This document shows positions 57,164-64,000 of a stretch of 64,000 nucleotides of DNA, piece by piece. The DNA is from Bacteroidales bacterium UBA1374 (GTDB lineage: Bacteria > Bacteroidota > Bacteroidia > Bacteroidales > UBA932): NCBI GenBank assembly GCA_002305545.1, contig DBRG01000016.1:62001-126000 (forward strand), written 5' to 3'. The translations under genes were made by a program, and so were the position numbers. How positions within the stretch are numbered: position 1 is the stretch's first letter; each line of letters starts with the position of its first letter. The notes under the pieces were generated by a model. The model had not been told where the DNA came from. It saw only the letters and a list, made by a program, of their open reading frames with translations, and did no database searches.

Positions 57164-59174
57164 GCAGCGGTTCGGTACTTACACGCGATCCCACAGCCTG
57201 TTCCATCCAGAGACCCGGAACCAGCCTGCCTTGCGTATACATGGCTGTAATTGCTTCTGCAAGCGTTTTGCCCTCTTCCTTCATTTTCCCGTTGAAGTAT
57301 TCTTCCAGCTGGAATTCAATGATATGCCCGAACGGATAGTTGGGAAGGTACATGGGGCTGCTGATCATATGGGAATACACCGCCAGCAACGGAGAATCGT
57401 GATTTCCCAGGACCGGTTCATAGTATTGGTTCCACACCATCCGGGCTTTCTCCAGCACGGCTTCTTTCAGAGCACCGGCCGTGGCTTCGGGGTTCTCATA
57501 CAGCCACTGCCATACATACATGTCTACCAATGCCACCCCCATGATCTCGTAACTTCCCCAGAAAATATCCAGTACCGTGTTGTCATCCATCTGCTGCGGC
57601 GGGTATCCCAGTAATTGCAGGTCGCGTTTTTGAAAAACAAAGGCCATTGCCTCGGTGAAGGCCGTGTTGGGAACTCCGCTGAGCATGAAATGATCCACGT
57701 TATACAGGCTCAGGGTTTGTTCTACGTTGTGGCCGAATTCATGGACGGCTATGTTGTATCCCTTGTAATCCATGCCAAGCGGGGAAATACGTGTCCTGAG
57801 CCGGGACGGTTCCCAGCGTCCGACAGCTCCCCAGGCGTGACCGGATCCCCGTGCAGGCTCGACGACAATACGTGATGCCAGGCTGGCAGCCTTATCGGTA
57901 GTAAAACCAAGGGCCTGCAGCATCCGGGGCATATCGGAACGGAAAGCTTCTGCATTTGGATATTTCCTGCGGGTGAGGGCTGTCAGCTCATCTTCCGGAA
58001 AGGATGTCCTGCTTTTGAAACCGTCATACCAGATGTCATAAGGTTCAAGTTCACGTCCCAGCCTTTGGCGTATGAAAGCCGCCACTTTTTTTACCTGTTC
58101 CGAGGAAATCAGGTTGATGAACAGGTTTTCTATCTCGGCGGCCGGAATTTCCATGGATCCTTCAAAATTCCGGATGATGCCCGTGGGCATGTTCGGATGG
58201 TAAGGGTCCATTTTCTTTTCCACCCTGAAGGTTGCCAGCAGGTGCTCGTACCGGTCATCCCCTTCCGGCTCTGCCTCAACAGGCTCTCCGTCTTTATACA
58301 CGGTATTTGAATAAGGTTTCCAGTCGTATTCCGGATTATTGATCACGCATTTTGGAATGGTCTGATAAACAATATGTTCCATAACCTTATGGATCATTTT
58401 CTGTTTTTCCAGCGCATCCGGTACATTGGCATAGTTTGATTTGATCTCATCCCTCAGGTTCCAGTGGGACAACAAGACCATACCTTCAGGAAACAGGCGC
58501 CTGCCATCTTCTGTGAGCAGGTTTCCCATCACAATGTTGTAAGAGGCTATGTAATTATCGGCATTGCCTAAAGCCTGTGACATTTCCTGGTTCAGTTCCG
58601 CCGGGGTGCGGTGGGTGAACAAGTCCCCCATCCTGGCATACGCCCATTGTTTCCTGTCCCAGTTCCTTCCAAGGGAATCCTTTTGGGACAGTGAATAATT
58701 CGGGAAATTGAGCACGCAGATGAAAGCCACCTTGTTGACGAACAGGTCTTCCATCATGTGGGCGGATGGATCGTAATTGCCCAGTATATAATCCACCGGC
58801 AAAAGCGTACCTCCTTCCAGATGAGCGGGTTTCTTTAGTTCAACGCTCAACTGGTTGGATGTCCCGTACATGTTTTCAAACGCACCGGACAATTTTTCAT
58901 ACAGCACTTCACGGGCTGCCTCGGTGGCACAATAATTCTCCACGCAAAAATCAATGAAACCGGGAGCATTCCCGTCCGATGCCCTCCATAAACCGGCTGC
59001 CTGACGGATCCCGTTTTCAGCCGTTGGCAAAAGACCTTCAGGATATTCTTCCCCCAGGCGAGCCAGGGTGGTCTCTACCGTTTGTTCAGTAATATTCGAC
59101 ATTTCTGTTTTTGTTTCTGACGTAATGCATCCCTGCAATACGGCCAATACCATGAATAAGATTGTTTTTTTCAT
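57135..59174 (-). CDS. HEFGH zinc metalloprotease lipoprotein, family unassigned
   Basis: Lipoprotein of 679 residues, lipobox VLQGC. The C-terminal third holds VHEFGHNVEQ (zinc-binding HExxH) and, about 28 residues on, TAFTEAMAFVF, a likely third ligand Glu. This looks like the gluzincin arrangement of M2/M3/M32-type peptidases. The N-terminal two thirds are helical without a name I can give. I start at the ATG at 59174, which overlaps the methyltransferase stop as ATGA; an ATG at 59189 would add five residues. It is the last gene of the trkH operon. Confidence 0.82.
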   Translation of the reverse strand: MKKTILFMVLAVLQGCITSETKTEMSNITEQTVETTLARLGEEYPEGLLPTAENGIRQAAGLWRASDGNAPGFIDFCVENYCATEAAREVLYEKLSGAFENMYGTSNQLSVELKKPAHLEGGTLLPVDYILGNYDPSAHMMEDLFVNKVAFICVLNFPNYSLSQKDSLGRNWDRKQWAYARMGDLFTHRTPAELNQEMSQALGNADNYIASYNIVMGNLLTEDGRRLFPEGMVLLSHWNLRDEIKSNYANVPDALEKQKMIHKVMEHIVYQTIPKCVINNPEYDWKPYSNTVYKDGEPVEAEPEGDDRYEHLLATFRVEKKMDPYHPNMPTGIIRNFEGSMEIPAAEIENLFINLISSEQVKKVAAFIRQRLGRELEPYDIWYDGFKSRTSFPEDELTALTRRKYPNAEAFRSDMPRMLQALGFTTDKAASLASRIVVEPARGSGHAWGAVGRWEPSRLRTRISPLGMDYKGYNIAVHEFGHNVEQTLSLYNVDHFMLSGVPNTAFTEAMAFVFQKRDLQLLGYPPQQMDDNTVLDIFWGSYEIMGVALVDMYVWQWLYENPEATAGALKEAVLEKARMVWNQYYEPVLGNHDSPLLAVYSHMISSPMYLPNYPFGHIIEFQLEEYFNGKMKEEGKTLAEAITAMYTQGRLVPGLWMEQAVGSRVSTEPLLRAVDACDL

Positions 59175-60385
59175 ATTGATTCCTCCCATTTAGTTGCATA
59201 TATGACCACAGGGACATCCTTGCCCCCGCTATGAGTTGTTGTTCCAAAAAGATAACCGGTTCCTCCATCTGCAATGCCTGCCTTCTTTCTCCACTCCGCC
59301 ACGGTCAGCGGAAAATTGCGAACCGTAATGCTGGCTTGGGGAAACCGGGTATGCATTTTCTTCATATTGGCCGAGGTAAAGGGAATGACCTCCCTGATCC
59401 TGAACTTTCTTGAGGGGAAACCCCTTACCGGGAACGAAGATACATAAAAATGGCTGTTGCGGTGCAGCTTTTTCACACCAAACCTTGTGACTGGCAGAGC
59501 AAATGCACCGGCTTTAAGCAAAGAGACATCCGGTTCATAGAGACAATCCCCTTCCACAGGGGCCCCTTCACACCCGTTCCGTTCAACAGTCCGCGCTGCA
59601 AGCACCTCTTCCCCCCGGTGAAATGAAAAACCGCCTGCACATACGATCAGGGGATCGGCAGAGGCAGGATCGTTTTTTTTCATCAGAAAAAGCAATTCCT
59701 TACATTCATTCCCTACCGATACCACATGGACTTCCACCGTGCCGGGAAGCAGCGAAAGCGTCCTGGAGATATCTGCCAGCGGTGAAATCTTTACCAGGAA
59801 AGCGGCAGCCCGTTCCAGCACAGATTCCCTGATCTGAGTTATATCGGGGCTGTACAGTGCTATGTCACGCAGTCTGCGTTCCCCCTCACGACGTGAAGGA
59901 TCTGCATAAACCATTGATGCGTAAGGAATATCGGTTAGCTGTTCCCATGGCCGGGCAGCATCTCCCCGGAGGACATTCAGGCCGGTGCCAGCTCCCAGTA
60001 CCCTGAAGTTATGTTCTGCCGTCCGGCACAACAAGGGTTCTCTTTCCAGGTAAACCACGCGTTCGTTTTTCTGGGCAAAGTAATACGCATCCACTCCCAA
60101 TCCGCCGGTCAGATCAATCACCGGTCCCGGGTTTGAACAAAAACGCTGTTTGTACAGGGCCGTTGCCTGGGAAGATGCCTGCTCAAGAGCCAGGAGAGAA
60201 GGAATAAAAACCTGTTTGCAGGCATACCATTCCGGGATTTTGTCACGCATTTTTCGCAGCCCTTCTATCTGCAAGACACATTTTGATACATCCAACCCGG
60301 GGTATTTGTGTTTGCCAAGCAAAATACTGTGGATATCGTCATCCAAATGTTCTCGTGCAAATTGGATTTCCCGGGGTGTGATCAT
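59171..60385 (-). CDS. Class I SAM methyltransferase with THUMP-like domain
   Basis: Protein of 404 residues. A helical N-terminal region (about 1-90) is followed by a Rossmann methyltransferase core: SAM motif VIDLTGGLGVDAYYFA, acidic motif YLEREPLLC and VYADPSRREGERR, in which DPSRR stands in the catalytic loop position. The C-terminal ~140 residues match the THUMP-like domain of Bacteroidota methyltransferases. The target is probably RNA, not established. It starts 3 bases after the DPP-IV gene. Confidence 0.85.
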   Translation of the reverse strand: MITPREIQFAREHLDDDIHSILLGKHKYPGLDVSKCVLQIEGLRKMRDKIPEWYACKQVFIPSLLALEQASSQATALYKQRFCSNPGPVIDLTGGLGVDAYYFAQKNERVVYLEREPLLCRTAEHNFRVLGAGTGLNVLRGDAARPWEQLTDIPYASMVYADPSRREGERRLRDIALYSPDITQIRESVLERAAAFLVKISPLADISRTLSLLPGTVEVHVVSVGNECKELLFLMKKNDPASADPLIVCAGGFSFHRGEEVLAARTVERNGCEGAPVEGDCLYEPDVSLLKAGAFALPVTRFGVKKLHRNSHFYVSSFPVRGFPSRKFRIREVIPFTSANMKKMHTRFPQASITVRNFPLTVAEWRKKAGIADGGTGYLFGTTTHSGGKDVPVVIYATKWEESI

Positions 60386-60388
60386 GGC

Positions 60389-62464
60389 CTATTCCTCCAG
60401 CAGGTACTTTGTCCAGAAAGCCCTTTCCTCGTCGGCAGAAAAAGCAGCCTGGTAATCCCTGTAACCGTGCCTGGCCCCTGGATAAAGCATGAACCGGAAA
60501 TGTTTATTGCCCTTCATCAGCCGGTCAGTCAGGCGCATGGCATTCTGAAAATGGACGTTATCATCGGAAGTTCCATGTGTAACAAGCAATACCGAAGGTC
60601 CCCACGTTCCATAGGTGGCGCATTGTTCCAGGACCGAGCCGTTGCGGTAACCATCCGGATTGTCCTGCGGGGTATCCATATAACGTTCCGTATAGTGTGA
60701 ATCATAAAACATCCAGTCGTATACCCCGGCTCCTGCTATGCCGTACGGGAAATAATCCCCTGCCGTGCATACAGCCAGGGCAGTCACGTAGCCGCCGTAG
60801 CTGTAACCTGTGATACCTACCCGGCTGTTGTCGACACATCCCAATTCCCTTAGGTAATCCATCCAGAGCTTATAATCGTGGACCTCCCATTTGCCAAGAT
60901 TCCTGTACATCATATCCAGGCCGCGCTTTCCGCAATGACCACTTCCCCTGTGGTCCATAGTGACCTGGATCACCCCTTTGCGCGCCCAGTGGTATCTGGA
61001 TGCCGGTAAAACCCATCGGTCCGTAACACTTCCGTCGTCAGGCCCTCCGTAAACATTGACCAGAACCGGGTATTTTTTCCCTTTTTCCAGTTCAAGGGGC
61101 CAGGTAATAATAGCCGGAATGGTAAACCCGTCTTCCGTAGTAATGAAATGCACTTCAGAAACGGGAATGTTCCCCTTCTCCAGTTCCAGGTCATAGGCAT
61201 CGCCCCGTGAATCGCCCAACTGCCGTATCAATCCCTTGTCCACACTATACAGCAAAGAACTTGCGGGGGTGGAAACATTGGAACATAAAACGGTAAAATG
61301 ACGGTAATCGGGAGCGAACATTACGTTCGTGAAATTGAACTCTCCGCGTGTAAGACGCCGGACAGAAGGATCCTTTTTCCTTTGCACCCCCGGCAAGGCC
61401 ACCTTGTAGACGTCAGTTCTGGTAGATATTTCCCTTCTGGCCGAAAAAAACAAAAAATCTCCTTTCGGGTCAATCCCGTGGAGGGTGATTCCCCAATTCT
61501 GACCGTCTGTAAGCCTTTGAAGATCACCCCCTTCTAGGGGGCACAGGTAGATTTGCTGCCAGGATGCAAAGTCGCGGACCATCAGGATACCCTCCAGGGT
61601 AAAAAGCGGATTGGAGATCCATTCCAGCCATGCAGGTTGCTCCTCCTGGTAAATTACCTTATAGGAACCATCCTGCGGATTGACGGCAAACAACTTGAGT
61701 AAATTCTGGTCCCTGTTCATCCATTGGACCAGCAGGGTTTCCCCGCCGGGTGTCCAGAAAGGCTGTCCGAAATACTGATCATTGGCAGGGTCAAAATCGA
61801 CCCAGACAATATTCTCTTCAGTTGCTACCGATACAATACCCACTCGTACCTGCGGATTTTCATCCCCCGCTTTGGGATACCTTGTTTCTTCCAGGAACCC
61901 GTGCTGCCCATCGGCAACATAAATCGGGAACATGGGAACATTCGTGTCATCGCAACGGAAAAAAGCGATCTTCCGGCTGTCGGGTGACCACCAGAAGGAG
62001 CGGTAATTGCTGCTCCTGCCCAGGATCTCTTCATAATATACCCAGGAAGCCCGGCCGTTCAGGATGGTCTTGCTGCCATCGTGAGTGAACCTGGTAACTT
62101 TGCCGGAATTCAATTCCCTGGCATAAAGATCATTATTGACAGTATAGGCTACATACCTGCCATCGGGCGACAGGGTGGGATTCATTGCATTTTCCTGAAG
62201 ATAGTAACTTGAAGATCCTTTCACACCAACGGATGGGTTCTCCGTGCTAACCCTTTTTCCAGTCACGATATCTTCCAGAAAATAGGCGGTCTCCTGCTGG
62301 CTGCCCGAACGGAGTAACAAAGTGCGTCTATCTTTCCAGGAAACGGGGGTATCCAGGGGCTTTACAAGTCCCCCGGGCGGCGTTTCCAGGGGGAAACGCT
62401 CCTGGGCAAAAGACTGCAGAAACAAGGTCAGGATCAGAAAAAAGGAAATAGCAAAACGTTTCAT
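60389..62464 (-). CDS. DPP-IV-like prolyl dipeptidyl peptidase (S9B)
   Basis: Exported serine peptidase of 691 residues with signal peptide ending QSFAQE. An eight-blade propeller domain (about 50-430, including YPKAGDENPQVRV) precedes the alpha/beta hydrolase domain. The triad is Ser in ITGYSYGGYV, Asp in THGTSDDNVHF and His in PGARHGYRD. It removes X-Pro or X-Ala dipeptides from peptides in the periplasm or at the surface. It sits 10 bases after the helicase gene. Confidence 0.95.
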   Translation of the reverse strand: MKRFAISFFLILTLFLQSFAQERFPLETPPGGLVKPLDTPVSWKDRRTLLLRSGSQQETAYFLEDIVTGKRVSTENPSVGVKGSSSYYLQENAMNPTLSPDGRYVAYTVNNDLYARELNSGKVTRFTHDGSKTILNGRASWVYYEEILGRSSNYRSFWWSPDSRKIAFFRCDDTNVPMFPIYVADGQHGFLEETRYPKAGDENPQVRVGIVSVATEENIVWVDFDPANDQYFGQPFWTPGGETLLVQWMNRDQNLLKLFAVNPQDGSYKVIYQEEQPAWLEWISNPLFTLEGILMVRDFASWQQIYLCPLEGGDLQRLTDGQNWGITLHGIDPKGDFLFFSARREISTRTDVYKVALPGVQRKKDPSVRRLTRGEFNFTNVMFAPDYRHFTVLCSNVSTPASSLLYSVDKGLIRQLGDSRGDAYDLELEKGNIPVSEVHFITTEDGFTIPAIITWPLELEKGKKYPVLVNVYGGPDDGSVTDRWVLPASRYHWARKGVIQVTMDHRGSGHCGKRGLDMMYRNLGKWEVHDYKLWMDYLRELGCVDNSRVGITGYSYGGYVTALAVCTAGDYFPYGIAGAGVYDWMFYDSHYTERYMDTPQDNPDGYRNGSVLEQCATYGTWGPSVLLVTHGTSDDNVHFQNAMRLTDRLMKGNKHFRFMLYPGARHGYRDYQAAFSADEERAFWTKYLLEE

Positions 62465-62474
62465 AGGTAACAGG

Positions 62475-63878
62475 TTATAGGTTAATCAAATACAATTGTT
62501 CCCTGGCACGGGTAAAGGCTGTATAATACCAGCGCAACATATCTTTATCGCATTCTTCACCAAAAAAGGCTTTATCCACAAACACCGCTTTCCACTGCCC
62601 TCCCTGTGCCTTGTGGCATGTCACGGCATTGGCGTACTTTACCTGCAATGCATTCAGGTACAGGTCTTCCCTTACGGCGTTATAGCGTTTGCGTTTTCCT
62701 TTAACGTGGGCATAATCGGCCGATACTCCCTGGTACAGTTGTTCCTGTTGCTCACGAGACAAAGCAGGAGATTCACTTTCAAGGGTATCGAGCAACAGGC
62801 GTACACTGATTTCTGCATCCTTATAATCCGGGAAACGCAATACGGCTTCTGCAAAACGGAACCCGTACCGTTCCTGGAATTTATGAATCCTCAGGATTTC
62901 AGCAATGTCACCGTTGGCTATGAAATCCATTTCCGGGACGTCCTCAAGGAACTGGTAACAGTTCTTTACCACCATCACCCTGTCTCCCTTGGTAATACCC
63001 TCTTCCCTGTAAAGGATACTGCTCCGTATTCCTTTGTTGTACCTGTTGGCCCTCTTGTTGGAACGGCACAGGACCACGACTTCCTCCAGGCCATAACGCG
63101 ATATGGCGTCATTCAGCAGTTCGGTCAGATCTGCCGGGCCTATACGCCGTACATCCTTAAAGCCCTGGGTTTTCCATTCCGGAAGACAGTAATTTCCTTC
63201 CGTGATGTTATTTCTCAGCAATGTTGCATTATACAGGATTCCCGAATCAAAAGACTGCCTTAGCACTTCTTTCATCTCCATATAGATCACCCTCCCGTAT
63301 TGTTCCATATAGCCGGGATCAAGAGCCGGTGACAGATCCAGACCAATCGGCGGGAGCTGTGCCGAGTCACCCAATATGAGCAACTGATTCCCTTTCCCGT
63401 TAAACACATAGGAAACAAGGTCTTCCAGAAGGTTTCCGCTGCCAAAAAGCATGCCCCCCGGGGTGTTTGAAAGCAGGGAAGCCTCGTCAACAATGAAGAG
63501 CGTATTCTTGTCACGGTTGGGATGCAATTCAAAGACGCCGAATCCGCCTTCCTCGGATGATGCAGGTGGTTTCTGCCGGTAGATTGCCTTATGGATGGTA
63601 TGAGCCGGAGCACCTGCATACCCCATGAGCACTTTGGCAGAACGTCCCGTAGGTGCCAGAAGAACAGCCTCTTTTTTCAGTTCGGCAAGGGCTCCCACCA
63701 GTGCAGCCATGGCCGTGGTCTTGCCTGTTCCTGCATAACCGTTCAGTATGAAGATTGGGGATGTTCCTGTAAGGAAGGAAGCCAGGGCCTTGAAAAAAAC
63801 ATCCTGATCAGAGGACGGGGTAAAGGGCAGGTTACTACGGAGCTTATCAAGAATATACTGGTCAATTGCCATAATCAT
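62475..63878 (-). CDS. SF1 RecD/Dda-like DNA helicase
   Basis: ATP-dependent helicase of 467 residues, a single-subunit RecD2/Dda-type enzyme common in Bacteroidota. Walker A is NGYAGTGKTTAMA and motif II is LFIVDEASLL. The C-terminal UvrD_C_2-like part carries VTCHKAQGGQWKAVFVD, and TAFTRAREQLYLI closes the motor. It likely unwinds DNA 5' to 3' in repair. The start, ATG at 63878, lies 4 bases after the trkH stop; a second ATG at 63872 is possible. Confidence 0.9.
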   Translation of the reverse strand: MIMAIDQYILDKLRSNLPFTPSSDQDVFFKALASFLTGTSPIFILNGYAGTGKTTAMAALVGALAELKKEAVLLAPTGRSAKVLMGYAGAPAHTIHKAIYRQKPPASSEEGGFGVFELHPNRDKNTLFIVDEASLLSNTPGGMLFGSGNLLEDLVSYVFNGKGNQLLILGDSAQLPPIGLDLSPALDPGYMEQYGRVIYMEMKEVLRQSFDSGILYNATLLRNNITEGNYCLPEWKTQGFKDVRRIGPADLTELLNDAISRYGLEEVVVLCRSNKRANRYNKGIRSSILYREEGITKGDRVMVVKNCYQFLEDVPEMDFIANGDIAEILRIHKFQERYGFRFAEAVLRFPDYKDAEISVRLLLDTLESESPALSREQQEQLYQGVSADYAHVKGKRKRYNAVREDLYLNALQVKYANAVTCHKAQGGQWKAVFVDKAFFGEECDKDMLRWYYTAFTRAREQLYLINL

Positions 63879-63882
63879 TTTT

Positions 63883-64000
63883 TTACCGACGTGAACTGAA
63901 TAAGATCAAAAATCCAAACAATTCAATACGCCCCATAATCATGATCACCGACAAGACAAATTTTGCAAAACCATTAAAGGAACTGTAATTGCTCAAAGAA
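63883..64000 (-). CDS. trkH: C-terminus of TrkH potassium uptake protein (partial)
   Basis: The last 38 codons of a minus-strand gene that continues beyond the window. They read SLSNYSSFNGFAKFV, LSVIMIMGRIELFGFLILFSSRR and a stop at 63883-63885. The final membrane helix with GRIELF is the characteristic end of TrkH/KtrB potassium channels (GRLEVF or GRLELF in relatives). It stops 4 bases before the helicase start, so it heads this operon here. Confidence 0.8.
   Translation of the reverse strand, partial: SLSNYSSFNGFAKFVLSVIMIMGRIELFGFLILFSSRR

Overview
The window reads as a chromosomal segment of a Bacteroidota bacterium, most likely of the order Bacteroidales. The evidence is the TAnnTTTG promoter box upstream of many genes, poor Shine-Dalgarno sites, FecI-type sigma/FecR regulation, STN and plug domains, an arginine operon whose carbamoyltransferase carries the residue that marks N-succinylornithine use, a class I hybrid cluster protein and many lipoprotein glycosidases and peptidases. 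Genus and species cannot be told from the sequence alone. I see no phage, insertion sequence, integrase, CRISPR array, tRNA or rRNA gene.

Layout. 1-6013: a GH30-like glycosidase (5' end outside the window), an AraC regulator, a ZIP metal transporter, an AI-2E/PerM family membrane protein and a GH29 fucosidase. 6038-10210: a Fur-like box, a four-module CoA-disulfide-reductase/rhodanese/TusA/DsrE fusion, a MarR regulator and a lipoprotein hydrolase. 10211-10960: 750 bases without a gene but dense in structure (a three-way-junction element ending in poly-T, two diverged copies of a ~100-base element at an exact 130-base offset, three successive hairpins, the last a terminator). 10961-19476: small heat-shock protein, RidA, SIMPL protein, rpiB, an ECF sigma/FecR pair with an STN protein lacking a barrel, an acyl-ACP thioesterase, an acyl-CoA ligase and an orphan plug protein. 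19478-22278: two coupled M28 peptidases, one fused to an outer-membrane-barrel-like domain.

22400-29405: a compact arginine operon argA-like, argG, argC, argF', argB, argE-like, argH, with argD absent. 29413-37688: an Fe-S aldo-keto reductase, an acyltransferase, clpB, then queE, two tandem papain-family peptidases and pssA. 37693-40768: an Fe-S protein and hydroxylamine reductase (hcp) divergent from a Crp/Fnr regulator that probably controls them. 40762-43686: a small helical protein and a lipocalin/thioredoxin/AraC/lipocalin cluster. 43677-47908: phosphohexomutase, dTDP-4-dehydrorhamnose reductase-like protein and a GT39 membrane glycosyltransferase.

47895-57163: a mannan-use locus: a GH3 enzyme divergent from a CE7 esterase, a GH5 mannanase, a GH27 alpha-galactosidase, a GPH-type sugar transporter and an AGE-family (probably mannobiose) 2-epimerase. 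Together these would deacetylate, cut, debranch, import and epimerise galacto(gluco)mannan fragments; no GH130 phosphorylase or SusC/SusD pair is present here. 57135-64000: one minus-strand operon of trkH (only its C-terminus is in the window), an SF1 helicase, a DPP-IV-like peptidase, a THUMP-like methyltransferase and an unassigned HEFGH metalloprotease lipoprotein. The overall picture is an anaerobic or microaerobic heterotroph degrading plant polysaccharide and peptides.
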